A stretch of DNA of 64,000 nucleotides from Margaritispora aquatica (Eukaryota; Ascomycota; Leotiomycetes; Helotiales; Discinellaceae), in contig VJWN01000003.1 in assembly GCA_007644065.1 (NCBI GenBank), positions 1,612,001 through 1,676,000 on the forward strand, read 5' to 3'. The position numbers and the translations under genes were made by a program. Position 1 is the first letter of the stretch, and each line of letters begins with the position of its first letter. Positions 35,282 through 47,987 of this stretch are shown one piece after another. Below the pieces are notes generated by a model. The model saw only the letters and a list, made by a program, of their open reading frames with translations, was not told where the DNA came from and made no database searches.

Positions 35282-36429
35282 GTAGTGAAAAGACGAAATG
35301 ACCTGTTAAATTGAAGGTCCAGGCGGTGGATGTGGGACAACACAGCAGATACCAAATGTTAGTCAAAACATTTTCCAGATACGAGGTTTGGAGTGAGGGA
35401 GTGTGAGAGAGTGAGAGAGAGAGATAAAGAAAGACAGAAGAAACACGATGAGGGTTGACTGCTTGAAACGTCCACGATGAACATTCCAAAGAATGAGAAG
35501 ACATCGAGGTACCGAAGGTTCACCACATAAGGTACCGATTTGGTTAGAAGTGCCATCGTTCCCTCTGTTCCTGGTGTGGTGGGGCATGGAAATAGTGGAT
35601 GAGCAAGTGACAGACCGGACAACTACTTGATTTTAATTGCGAATTGCCATCGACTTTGGCGCTTGAGAAGGCAATAATTCTCATCTCAACTACAGCTCTC
35701 ATCACTTCCAACTCGTTCGCTTAGCCTTTATGAAGCTGACGATGTTCGTTGACATTCACTCAAAAATTGATTGCGAACTTCCTTCCTGGCTGGCTGCACT
35801 TTGCCCTGAGGAAGGTCATCCTAGTCCAAAAGACTGCAGACTGCAGCGTGCAGAACTGCAGTGCCTTGCTGGATGCATGGTTTAGGGTTTTGGCATGAAT
35901 TACGGAATTATCAATCCCAGATCTAATCCACTTATTCACTTATCCAACCTCGCCAACCCTCCCTTTTATCTCCCCGCTCAATCCAATTTGACTCCATTCC
36001 CCTCGATGCAGCCATTCACAGTGTCATCGCTTGTCAATGCCCGCGTTTTAGACCTCGCCCTTAATCTCCCATCCTTGTCCCGCTACTGAAGAGGATCAAG
36101 AGGAGGGATGAATAAAGACAAGCTTGCCCGCCCACCAAGCCCTAAAGAGGCGACGTGAGATTCGACCTCCTTTGTTTTGACGGGAGTTGGACTATGGAAC
36201 GACCAAAGGCGTACGCCGTGCCGTTCCAAATGATCATTCAGACTCAGGTGAAAACAAAACAAAAAAACGATCCGAAGACGACGAGAATGCCATGTCTTGT
36301 TCTTTTGTCTCTTGCCAAAACAGAGAGGCTCAAGAGTCAAGACAATAATCCGATGATCTTGTCCTTCATGTGCATGCGGAACACATCAAGGGCACGATGA
36401 TGACAGGTTGAGGCGCGAGGAACACGCAA

Positions 36430-36458
36430 TACACACACACACAGGCACACACAGGCAC
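36430..36458. repeat. CA-rich dinucleotide repeat
   Basis: An interrupted (AC)n tract with GGCACACACAGGC variants, in the gap upstream of msb2. Confidence 0.85.
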
Positions 36459-39400
36459 ATTATTGTTACTTATGCAGGTTATTCTCCTCTCCTCCTACCT
36501 TGCATAATTATTTGGTCCCCCTTTACGTCGAGAGATATTTTCATCAGAATGAATCATTTGTCCATCGAACTCAAGTCATCCTCGCTTCAACTAATCGATT
36601 GAGATTTGTTTCGAGCTCCCTCATGTTTCTCTCGCTTCGCTAAATACGACATTCAAAGACACGTTGTGACAAGCTGTTTCTAGCCTTCACAAGACTGAGA
36701 CTTCGAGATGCCCGTTCCTGAAAAGCTCCACCAAGATCGTCATTTAGGCTGAGCGCCAAGCTCAGCCCACATTAACCGCTTTGAGGCGGGCGTCTCCCAT
36801 CTCGACAAGTCGAACCAAGACCTCGACTTGTGCAGTTCTAAAAATATCAAATCACCGAGTCCAAACCAAGACAACGAAAGACACAAAGTCAAAGAACATC
36901 TCAATTGTTTCTCGAAATATTCTATCGCACAAACCATCCACGCGCCGCTTCCATCTCTTTATGGCAGGTGTCTCTCCGTTGTTTTTCAAACTCGGTAGAA
37001 AACATGTTGATCTCTGGGTGCAGCTTCGCCACACTCCAAAGTATTTTCCTTACCTCACCAATTGGAATCTTGCAAAGGTTGCAAACGGATCCACGCAGCA
37101 AGAGGACCACCGACAACACCGGAGGCCGTGTCTCCGATGTTGTATTGTGTTGCCAACCCCAAGGAAAATCGCCTGATTGGGACATTTGCTACCTGAGCAA
37201 ACCAGAGATCCAGACCGAAGACCTTCAAGAAAACATCGAAATTGCAATGTGAGTGATCAGCAAATCATCACGACTTTGGTGGGTTAAATGAACAACGGCC
37301 TTGTGCCTTGTGGTGAAGATCATTCGACGATGATCAACTGCCGTCGGATTGTTTACTCGAATTCCCCGACTATTAATCTGAGGTTTCCGTCGGCCAGGAT
37401 GCAGGATGGAGAATTGGATTTCTCTAGTAGAAAAGTCGACAGCATCACCTCAATCGAGGATGATGCCTTCATAACCACATCATCCTGTCCAAACCTTCCT
37501 CATTCCATCACATCCGTCCACACGAGACGAAGATCCCTTCACAAGCATCTTCCCTTGTACACCAACCTACCACAATCCTTACAGCAATCGTGCCGTCATC
37601 CGTGATGCTTCCCTTTTGTATCTCCATACACGAGCACCATCTGCCCTTTTCCCGTTTCAAATGATATCCTATGTACCTCCGTACCGTTTGATCACCTCGT
37701 ACAACCAACAGCATCTCAAACCTCGAATCTTTGATGTCTCTCTTCACGCTCAGATACCGATATCCTGCCGATTTCCGAACCATCCTGTAAGGAGTAGTAG
37801 GTTACTGTCATCTGAACAATCATGCTACGTCTCAACCAACAAGCTACAACCTTGAACTGATGAGTCGCGGCTGAACACCTAGTGACCAACGCACAGCATC
37901 AACACCAAGCATTTTGACACGTTTCACATAACCATTCCATCTTTCTCCCTCGTTCTATCCTCTCCTCTATCATGAGCAGATAAATAATAATGCATGGTGA
38001 AAACTTCTTAAAACCGGCATGAGGATTCGCCTCCTCAACATCCAACAACGGGAGCTTATTAGGCTAAGTTATACAGTAATGAGCTGCAAGAAAGCAAACT
38101 TTACTCAAAATTCTCAGCAGCTAGAGAAATGTTGTAGCACTGCTAATGCATGAAATATTCCATGACTATTGGCTCTACCATCCTGTTCCCGTGACTTTGG
38201 CTCTCGAGCACCACGCAAGGTATGATCGCTTGGACACGGACTTCGTATCCTATAATACTTGAGTTCATTTCCAGCTTTGAACAATTGAATTCGCGTTTTT
38301 GATGCATAGCCTCTTTGTCGCATTCTTTCCTTGCTCCAGGCTGAGATTACGTCACCTGATCATTCCATGTCTCAATGTCTCGTGACAGACAGGTAGGTAT
38401 GTTGGCACTTCCATTCCATCCAGCTGCTCTAGGCAGGACAGGACTGGGGATCAAAAAAGAACTCCAAGACTATCTCACCCATTCATGCACAACAACGCAT
38501 AGGACAGAGTGAGTCGTTATGCATGAATTATCGTGCGGTATTCATGAGGTTGCTAGCAGATGCAAACGCCCCATTATGTCATTTTGTGTTCAGTTTGCGT
38601 ATGCTTGCTTGCTTTTTTGGAGGCTGAGTTGTAAGTCTTGGTTATGAGGGGTGGTTGGTTTGGTTTGGTTTGCCGGATAGGACATGCGACCGGCAGTTAC
38701 GGTATGTGTGGATTCGGGATTGGATTCTTTGCGAGGAAGGGGATGGGCGTGGGTGAGAACCTGGGAGGCGGAGGAGGAGGAGGATGTGAGTCGAACCGAG
38801 TGACTTGGAGTGGGATGTGAACTGTGAACGAACGAATGTAAGGGAGGCAGGCAAACAGCGGATAGGTGGGTTTCCGTTCTCTTACGATGAATTTATACCT
38901 CATAGGCTATTATATGTTATGTGGTGAAATTTCTTCAATAGCTACATTGGGTCTTTTACTTTTATTCAAAAGAAGAGCGGTTGGTTCCATGCACGTTTAG
39001 GGGATGCCTTGGGATTTTCTTTTCTCGCTTAATTCGGTCCTCTGAAGAATGTCTCGTGTAATAAATAGCACGAGAGCATTAATCGAGCGAGATTAAGTCA
39101 ATAAAGGTACTGATGGCTAAGGTTCTAAGGTAAATACGTTCTCCGGTCCTGTTGTGGTTGGTAGGCAGATATGGATATTCACTTACAGGGAATGATAGCG
39201 CAGCAGTAACTTCGCAATCTCAGGATGGTGTATCACCATGGCTGCCTGGTGAAGTGCGTGGTTTCTGCTGTGGCAGTGGGTTATTCATAGTAAAGTAAAT
39301 CTTGTTGAGACAAAGGTGTTGTTCTTCTGTTAGTTTTGTTACGCGTTCTAGGTGGTTTTGATGTTGTTTTTTTTCATTATTTATCCAGTAGAATTGATTT

Positions 39401-41476
39401 AGGGTCAGCGACGATCAAAATGCAAGAGGTGACAACGCAATGCTTGCGTACATGACAGCAACATTGCGCTGAAAGGAATTTCTAGACTTTAATGTTACTA
39501 ATATATATATTCTCAAATAACGAGTCTCCTGAAGCTGAGGTCTTGATTTTCGATCGTGCTATGTCTTGTTTTGAACCCCAAGAGAAGCGACACATGAACT
39601 GGTGCTAACAAACCATTGTCTGGCGGTGACTACATCGCATCACCCAGGGAGCTGTTTATAAATGCTTACCGTTCAGCTTTTAAAAAATTCACTCCTCTTC
39701 TCTCCTCCTTGGGCCTTTTAGCCAATGTTGAGTTCACCTCTGGAGTGTCAGAGAAATCAAGCGATCTCTCCTTAATATCTAACTATCAAATCAGTCAATA
39801 AATCACGTTGCATTCCCAAACTCAACGAATGGATTTACGGAGAAGAAGGTATAAAAAGCAAGACCTTTCTCTGTTCCTCACCTTTCTTTGTCGCATCAAT
39901 ATCTCATACATCTGTCCGCTAGATGGAACTGCTTCGCAGCAATCTCCTGTGCGACTGCAGTAGCATAGGTAATTAATATACCTTGAATGCACTATTCTTA
40001 TTCTAGAGAAAAATCCACAATTTACCTTGCGATTACAAGTGTGTAGTTGCATGCTGCGAGGAGAGCGGCTGAAAGTGACAGAAGTGATGGCTGGCGAGAG
40101 CAGAGATATGCAAGGGTGACAACAACAATGTGAGTCAGTGAAGGAAGTAGGTGGTAGATAAACGTAGGGTTCGAAAATCTCGTTTGCTTCTTTGATCTGT
40201 GAAATTGCTATATTATTTTGACGGGAAGTCGTCAGTACTCCCAGGCTTTCGAGGATAAGGAATGAATTATTCGACTACCTAACTTGTTGCTTTACTTCTA
40301 GGCTCAAGCATACACGCCATAGAGATATCGTATCGTAAGACGTAACGCTGCGCATGTTTCTCGGCACCTGTGCATATAAATTCTTCGTTGTGCTCGGAAT
40401 TAAAGCGATGTTGATGCTACAGATTCATTCGCAACTACAGAAGGTGAACGAAATGATGCGCTCCTAGGTCCTTAAGCGCACAACTTTGATTGGCCCAATC
40501 CACGTGTTTACCATGTATTTAGAGGGCCGGGGAGTGCATCATGCTGTCCTCCCTCCGTATCCTAGGTCGGTGCGTATGCCAAGTGATAGATGTGCATATG
40601 TCGCCCATGTCTCTGGGTATGATGCCATGTGATCGTGTCAGTAATTTGATGCTTGAACGAGAAGAGCGGCTTTGGACAAACGTGTAAGATTACATGGGAA
40701 AAGAGACACAAAGACTTGACAATGACGTTGGTCCATGGCAGCAACTCATGTGACAGCATGTCAATGAATTTCGAATTTCCCGTTTCAGAGACACTGCAGA
40801 AGCCATCTTCAAGAAGGTGTCTTGATTGCATCACTGATTTATCTGCATGAATTTCTTTAAGACCAAACTCGGAATATGTGCCAGATTTCGCAGTATCTAC
40901 GTCGCGAGGCAAGAGAGCATTCATACTGGTCTCAATCCAGTGCATTAAAAATATATGAGGAGCTCATGAGAGCTTACAATTTAATGTTCTTATAGCATAA
41001 CGCTCGCTCATAGGCTTGTTATACAGGCCAGTACGTTGGAAATTCTTTTACTAAGTCATGCACTTACTTTCGAATTCATAAGTCACTGCCGTGGTGAGTC
41101 TAGATTAGTCTACTGGAGAATACCAGGTAGAAAAAGAATTGGTTGCACAATCGCAACAAGAGGTCAAGTTCATGTTAGTAAATAGGAATGAGATGACCCA
41201 AATACCGAGCGCAAGAGGTATAAAGCGTGGTGGTTCGCGTTAAAGATTCAAGACAAGCTTGGTCGAAAACAATACCTCGTCCCTTATGCTTGTGAGGTTT
41301 GAATTAATAGTAAGAAATGTAAAAGTTCAACATAGAGAGCTAGAGCATTAAAGAACAGAACTATTATCTCACATCACATACCCACATCCCTCTTAGTCTG
41401 CAACCCACAAGTCCCCCGCCTACCGTCATCACCTCAGAGCTAGCGAATCACCTGACCTCCACTCCCCCAGCTTAGC

Positions 41477-41484
41477 TATAAAAG
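41477..41484 (+). promoter_or_regulatory. TATA box preceding an orphan short ORF
   Basis: TATAAAAG lies about 94 bases before the ATG at 41578. That frame runs 44 codons to 41712, starting with a hydrophobic MRFLFLYLGIC and containing a T11 run. The spacing resembles a real promoter, but the ORF is short and unrecognised. Possibly a non-coding RNA promoter or a small peptide gene. Confidence 0.3.
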
Positions 41485-43057
41485 CCCGAATAACGTGTAC
41501 ACCTACATCAAAAAACCTTCTATTTGGCTTGAGCGTGAATCGCAAGCTTACAGTCGTTGCTCGGGTTCCAAATAGAAATGCGATTTCTCTTCCTGTACCT
41601 GGGTATCTGCAAAGAATGCCGGGTGCTAGAGTTTTGCCGATTCTTTTCTTTTGACTATTTTTTTTTTACAACTTTTGCGAATGTTGGGACTTTTGAAGGT
41701 TTGAGAGTTTGAGGAGCATCTTCGGGTGTTGTGGTGGTTACTTAAGTTAGTTTGAGGGTGGTGGGAATTTTGGTGCTTTTGGACGCGTTGGATTAAGCGA
41801 ATTGGGGGTTTCGGCGCGAGGCTCGAAAATAGAGGAGTGGATCTCCTTGCTCTTCGGTCTATTCGGACTTAGAGTGATTGTTGAGATACTTTAGATAGCG
41901 ACCTATGTACGTATCGTCATCGCAAAGAAGAATGCCAGGAAATGTAGTCCAAGGTGGAAAACCGATCAAGTATTAGATTTCAGATGGCTTCACTCGAACG
42001 CCACCCACTACGCTGTGTAGCTTCGACTGCACAATCAATTTTTCAGCTAAAATCTTTAGTTCAGCAGTGCCCTCCCAAAAATATCAAGAGAAACCCTGCG
42101 GCACGTTCATGTGTGCTCGGCTCATGCATATCCACATCCGCCTACACTTCTTCGAGGAGACGCAGCGTAGCAAAGCCGTGTTACATGGTCGTAATCGCGA
42201 TCGATTTTGTTATAGAAACAACGAGCAAAAAACAACCCAGGATACCTCTTTTTTGTATACTGATTTTGGACTTCGTGAGATAAGCCTGCTATCCTGTAAG
42301 ATGTGTGAGAATGGGGAGGGAAAGTTGGTAACGAGGATCATGGCGACAGCAACAGTAAGATCCACAACTGTCGAAAGCGAGGAAATGTCACTGTCACCTC
42401 TGTCTGATCTGCTGTCAACTGATGTAGCTACTCAATAAGAACGCTAGAAATTATCTGTACCTAGAAACCTACCTAGGTGTTGAACGAACACATTTTCTTC
42501 AAAATAAACTACACACTTCAATCTTGCAGCAAATCAATCAACCAGTCTCCTCTTACGCAATGCAAGAAACTTCCACATAACAAGGCCAGTGAGAGAAGAC
42601 TGTTGTAGTAAGAGCAGAGAGGAGGGAGTATTTGGAATATCTTTATATTTGAGGTCGCTAAGAAAACGTGGATCACAGATTGCTGGAGAACAGGCTGACA
42701 GTCAATTGATCATGATTCGTTTCCGTGCGCTAGCTTTGCGCTTTCCCTATGTGCTCTCTCTATGTATATGATGATGATGTTGAATGAGCTTCGCCCAGCT
42801 GAGGATGGGAGTCAAAGATCTTGTCATTGTTGAATGTCCAAAGTGTGTGTTCCGACGAGATACCAGCACAACAGCAAATGTAAGGACGAGAATGGGTAGA
42901 TTGCAGAGAATTGAACACAATACATTATGCTAATAACACCTTGGTATGCATCCAAAAGAACAATTCAAACACGTACGGTAGATCGTAAAGTCCTAATTCC
43001 TTCCATACACCAGATAGATCATATGCTTTAACTAGCATCTTTCCTTCATATCCACAC

Positions 43058-45321
43058 TCAAAGCATCAGTAGATCACCGTTTTGTCCTCCACCATTGGCA
43101 GGCTGATAAGCCTGCTCAGGCGCGTTCTGGTTCACTACGTACTGCAACTCCCCTCGTTCAACAGTCGGGCTACCTCCGAAGCCGTCTTCATTCGCGTTGA
43201 TGCGCATAGCAGCCATCTGTTGGCTTCCCACACCTGCGAAGAATTCATCTGCTGCATCAACTGCTGCGGCAAGATCACCATTTTGTGGCGGTCGGATAGC
43301 AGGCTGGTTGCCCATGCCAAACGCTGACAGTGACTTTTGTGCATCCAGCCCATTGGAGTAGAGATTGCTCCTCTGTAGAGCCGGACTGTCGATCAATTTC
43401 CGAGGTCGAGCTGATCTGAAAACCTGCTGCACAGGTTTCAGGTACACTGTGGCAAGCGTGCCTACATTAAGGCACATCTCCTCTAATGTTGCAGGGTCGA
43501 GCTTTTCTGACTCCGCTGTGATAGGTGGCTTCTCACCCATCACAATAAGCTTTGCCGTTGCCATATCCGACGAAAGAAGACGCCAGTACATGTAGCCTCT
43601 ATCTCTTAAATCTGGGTTGTCCGTATCTTCTGTTGCCCACTTCAGGACCTTGGGAACGAGCTCCTGGCCCTTCGTTGGTCGCTGAATAAATAACTTCACG
43701 GTTGCAGTCAGGAGAGCCAGCTGAACCTCAACTGGCTCATCGGCAAAAGAATCCAAGAAATCTTCAAGAAGAACATCCGAATTCTCAATACGCGAAGCAT
43801 ACTGCCCAATGACCCAGATCATGGCAGCCTTTGCTTCAGGCTCATCTAACGAATCTAAATTCTCGCAAAGAGTGGAGATGATCGACTCGTACTCATTAGG
43901 ATACTTTCGGAAAATGTTCCGAATGACCACTGTTGCTTCCTGCACGATGTAGGTCACCTTGGTCGCTACAAGCTCGAGAAGAGTATTGATACATCTCTTT
44001 GCTGCTGGCTCGATCTTGATGGCCAGCTTTCCAATCGCTCGTACGGATTTTCGAACGAAGTGGACGTCGATCTCTGTAGCATATTCTCGCAACTCAGTCA
44101 GAACTTCATCAATGTTCTTCTCTGTAGCTAACATGAAAATTAATTCTAACTTGGTGACCTTCACATAAATTGGGTCGTTGTATTTGCAGAAGAATACTCG
44201 GATATCGTTTCGTAGTACTTCTGGCCGCCTTTGAAGAATAAGCAACGCATTCCTCAATGCTAGATATTGCACTTCCGGGCCTTTCGCAAGTAATGTGACT
44301 AGTGGCGGCGATAATTTCCTGCATAGTGCGGAGATCTGCTTTGGATCTGCGATGTAGTTCATGAGATAGAGAATTACTCGTATACATGTGAGCACTACAG
44401 CAGAGTTCGAATGTGATAGACGTGGGGATATCCTCTCAGCAAGAAGAAGAGCCTCTGAACACTCCTGAGGCACATATGACATCAGTGCCTCTAAGATATA
44501 TGTCTGACCCCACCTGGACTAGTCATTAGCGAAAAAGTCCTCAATACGTCTAAATCTAGAAGTCAACTTACTCTGAGCAATCTGGGAGAATCTGGACCAT
44601 TTTTGAAGCATTGCCGTAATCAATGGTAAGCTTGATAGCATCACTCCTCTCCCAGATATCCATCAAAGCTGCAAGAGCACTTGCCACAACTGTCGGGTTG
44701 TCATCCCTCAGCATAGAGTTCAGCCTATCAATGAGATCCGAGCTTTCTACCAACTGCCTGTCGTGATCGTATAATTTAGCAACACAGAATGCTGCCGTTT
44801 TCCTCACATATGGATCCGAGTCTTTCAACAGCTGTTTCGTAGGTGGAACCGTAGCCTCGACAAACTCTCTGACGTGTATGTACGACATTGTCCGTAAAGC
44901 GAGAGCTCTCACTAAAGGATTCGAATCGTTCATGTCGGCTTGTAATGTTGGTAGTGCCTTGAGAGCAACATCGGGTTTCATACGAGCATAGTTTACCAGA
45001 AATAAAAAGCACCTGAGTTTCATCAGCAAACGATCATAGTCGCAGATCCAAAACTGACATCTTCTTGATCTCCAAACTCGGTATTTCCATACACCCAACG
45101 ATGTCTGGGAAGAGAGCAACCATGTCATTGTTGCTCATGGTCATATTGGCCACAATCTTTTTGAGCGCAATCTTCTTCGCCGCATGATTCTTATCCTTCT
45201 TTCCTCCGCTATTCAATTCCTGTCTCAGCTCCGCGACTTTGCCCTGTGGAGATCGTAAATATGGGAAACCAAGTGTAGCAGGATAGCCTGGCGGCGGGGG
45301 GATGTAATGGGACATAAACAT
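43058..45321 (-). CDS. APL2: AP-1 clathrin adaptor complex beta subunit (beta-adaptin)
   Basis: Large subunit of the heterotetrameric adaptor that sorts cargo into clathrin vesicles at the trans-Golgi and endosomes. Exons 45321-45059, 45012-44572 and 44513-43058 give 719 aa. The adaptin trunk of helical repeats fills most of the protein: KIALKKIVANMTMSNNDM, LVRALALRTMSYIHVREF, DPYVRKTAAFCVAKLYDHD, LSHSNSAVVLTCIRVILYLMNYI, EVQYLALRNALLILQRRPE, FVRKSVRAIGKLAIKIEPAA and EAKAAMIWVIGQYA are all beta-adaptin signatures. A short linker ends at GGGQNGDLLML, so there is no C-terminal appendage, as in other fungal AP-1/AP-2 beta chains. AP-1 rather than AP-2 is inferred from recollection of fungal Apl2 sequences. 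Intron 1 has an unusual GTCAGT donor but joins a frame that restores MCFLFLVNYARM. Divergent from EMC4. Confidence 0.92.
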
Positions 45322-45984
45322 CGCAATGGATTTCTAGAGAGGACCTCGGTACTGTCACAACCTGTTGCATCGACTATGCATTGCCAAGGGAAGAGCTGTA
45401 GTGTATATACGATATATCTCTATAGATTCAGCTGTGGTAGCACTTGCCCACTGCCGTGTGTCCTAGGAGCGCAAATGGAAAGGCAAAGACATAGAAAATT
45501 ACATACTCTTGCAAAGAGCTTCGCATCTCCTCCGCCAGAGCTCATGGTGGGCAGACCTCTTAGTCTTTCACTTAATCGGGAAGTCCTTCTGTGTATAACC
45601 CCTCCTCTTCTGCAATCTTTGACCAACGAGAGTCGTCTCTTGGAAGGCCGGGTTGGCGCAGAAGTTGTCACACGGCCGCTCTCACCTCCAACAAGTGGTT
45701 TTGCCGTGTCGCAGATGTGTGTCCATCAATTCTCGCCTTCTAGTTATTTCGTCGCTGTGTTTAGGGAATTTTGAAAGGACGTGGAAGCTGTCTGGATCCA
45801 ATAGGAGTTTGTTCTGGGAGGTCCGGGAAGTGCTTACTTGGAAGCCTTGCAAGGGCCTCGCGCTCGCCAGTATCCACCTACGAGACTACATACATACAAC
45901 AACTTCCGAACAGCAATACCATCACCAATACAGAGGGATCCATTACTGTCGCGCATCCTATATTCCACCGAAGAATTATTCAAG
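45322..45984. promoter_or_regulatory. Shared intergenic promoter region of APL2 and EMC4
   Basis: A 660-base spacer separates the divergently transcribed start codons at 45321 and 45985, so it must contain both promoters and leaders. No TATA box is obvious. The last 100 bases before EMC4 are CA/AT-rich. Confidence 0.5.
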
Positions 45985-46637
45985 ATGGATGCTCCATTAC
46001 CTCCACCACCACAATGGGTTCTTGACCTCAACTCTCCGCCCGTCGCAAAGAAGATTGCTGGTATTCCAGACCCACCAGGATTCACAGCAACTACGGTTAC
46101 TACTGGGAAGGTGAATTGGGAATTCTTGGGTCCGAAATAGGCAGCTGACTTATTGCCAGAAACAACAAACCTCCAAAGCTACAATTCGAGCTGCTCCGAC
46201 CACTGCGGAAATGGATGTTCTGAAGCTCAAGAAAGCTTGGGAAGTCGCCTTGGCGCCAGTCAAACAACTCCCAATGACCGCGATTATGATGTATATGTCT
46301 GGAAACTCTCTGCAGATGTTCAGTATCATGATGGTGGTCATGGCTTTTAAGAACCCGGTCATGGGCTTGATGGGGACAAACTCGGCGTTTGAGAGATTCG
46401 AGACAGAAGGTACCAAGGCCAACATATTGATGGTGAAAGCAGTATACGTGGCAATGCAAATTCTGGCTCTGGCCCTGGGTGTGTGGAAAGTGAATGGAAT
46501 GGGACTTTTGCCGTACGTATTGACCGCATCTGCTGAAATGATAAATATGCTGAACACACTACAGGACAACGAGGTCAGATTGGCTAGCTTGGGAGACTGC
46601 GAGAGTACCTATGGAGACAGCAATACCAGCATTTTGA
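45985..46637 (+). CDS. EMC4: ER membrane protein complex subunit 4
   Basis: Subunit of the EMC insertase, which inserts tail-anchored and multipass proteins into the ER membrane. Exons 45985-46110, 46160-46512 and 46565-46637 give 183 aa, normal for the family. After a soluble N-terminus (PPPPQWVLDLNSPPV, IPDPPGF) come KLKKAWEVALAPVKQLPMT, the first membrane segment (IMMYMSGNSLQMFSIMMVVM), the KNPVMGLMGTNSAFERFE loop, a second hydrophobic segment (AVYVAMQILALALGVWKV), and the family C-terminus GMGLLPTTRSDWLAWE. The last 24 codons come from exon 3. Without that splice the frame would read on with non-conserved sequence, so the small third exon is well supported. Confidence 0.95.
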
Positions 46638-47987
46638 TACATCATAAATTGATAAACGGTCAGGAATATTGTTTATGTTCAGACAGTCACTGGTGGAATA
46701 CCCCATGCAAGACATCCTACCTTTGCGAAGTGTTTGCTACTGCTAGAAGGGAAACACCTTTCGTCAACAGCCAAAGATTGGTCTTTGACATCGCATTCCT
46801 ACCAGACGATGGCATGCTAAGGAAGCGGCGCCTGATGTGCTGGGGCAGCCGGTTAATAGATCTCGTAGAGCCACTTCTGGATCAGCACCCAGATAGCCAT
46901 GGAGGATATATATCCAAGATCCAGAGCAATTCAAGCTTCAGAAATGATACAAGCACATTACAGATAGAAGTCATGCAGTAAATCCAGAACTTGACTTCCA
47001 ATTCTAGAAGTTTTCTGCTCCTACTAGGCTCTAAGCCCCTAACTTTCATATCTCTAACGAGATGCTAGTCGCATGTGGCAGGCTTCAAACCACTTGAATA
47101 AGCGCAAAGTTTTGGTCAATCTAGTGAGAATTGGGAGGTCATCTAAATTTCTTTCAATGTTCACTTTCAAGCTTTCTTGCATGCTTTGGTAATGAATCCT
47201 CTCAGATGCATTATGTTTCTTTGTTTTGGTTTACTCGTTTTTATGTCCATTTTTGTACTCGCATTCTATGGCAATGAATTACTGTATTGCTTACCTATCT
47301 TGTGCGTTTCTCGAATTATTTTTGACTACAACCACAATCACAACCACCGCGCCCCACCTTCGCATCACTTCTCACCCCAACACATTTCGCATTTGTTATT
47401 TCCAGCTTTCTCACCAAAGGAGAATGCATCTTCATTAATAGTATTTTATTCTAACCTTAAGCCTTCAACCTCCCACTTAGCACGGTCCAGATACATGCGC
47501 CGATCAAGGGGCATTTGCAAAACATTCAGGATCGAGGATGAAGAGGGGGTGCTGTTGGAATGCCACAGTACAGAATCCAGATTGACCATCTATGAGTATG
47601 AAGATGTATGCTAGACCAGTACTTATTCCAAGCTAACAGACATAGCAACGACAGGTTAACTTGCGGCCTGCGTTGCTTGTGCACAGCACATCGCTTTCCG
47701 CGAATAGACCTTTTTACCAGTAAGTATCTATCTGAATAGCACCATCGCGACAGAATACGAAGCCTGAGCATATGTGCTTAAGCACAATTAGGAAACGATG
47801 ACTACTGGGATGGTGACTTTGGATAGCAAGTATGTTCTGAGGCCTGGCGTTAAATTATCGTATCATCATCAAGAGTAAGGCTCGTCTAAGCACACCCGGG
47901 TATCAAAAAGTAACTCCATCAATGCCATCACCTACTCCTTTGATTCCTCTCAACAGTCAACTTCTCTCTATTTATTTCACTCCCTCG
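46638..47987. other. Intergenic region, convergent 3' flanks
   Basis: About 1.35 kb between EMC4 and the membrane protein at 47988-49061. Short frames only; nothing conserved was recognised. Confidence 0.5.

Larger units (their letters stand above)
34212..43057. other. 8.8-kb interval without a supported gene
   Basis: Lies between the 5' end of msb2 and the 3' end of the AP-1 beta gene. Composition alternates between AT-rich and CT/GA-rich tracts: AGGTA repeats at 35262-35281, GA-rich 35399-35425, CA repeat 36430-36458, CTGCAG clusters near 35834-35860, G-rich runs near 34980-35010 and 38760-38790. Several frames of 60-130 codons exist (for example 36781-37252 on +) but none has recognisable motifs or a consistent gene model. 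It may hold a long msb2 promoter and leader, non-coding transcripts, or a fast-evolving gene I cannot recognise. Confidence 0.45.

Noticed and set aside
36781..37252. Overlapping 115-131 codon frames in the gene desert
   Set aside because: Two frames overlap with similar composition, neither recognisable, no clear promoter; mentioned in the gap description only.
45307..45774. 155-codon plus-strand frame in the APL2/EMC4 spacer
   Set aside because: Overlaps the APL2 start and the shared promoter; composition is non-conserved.
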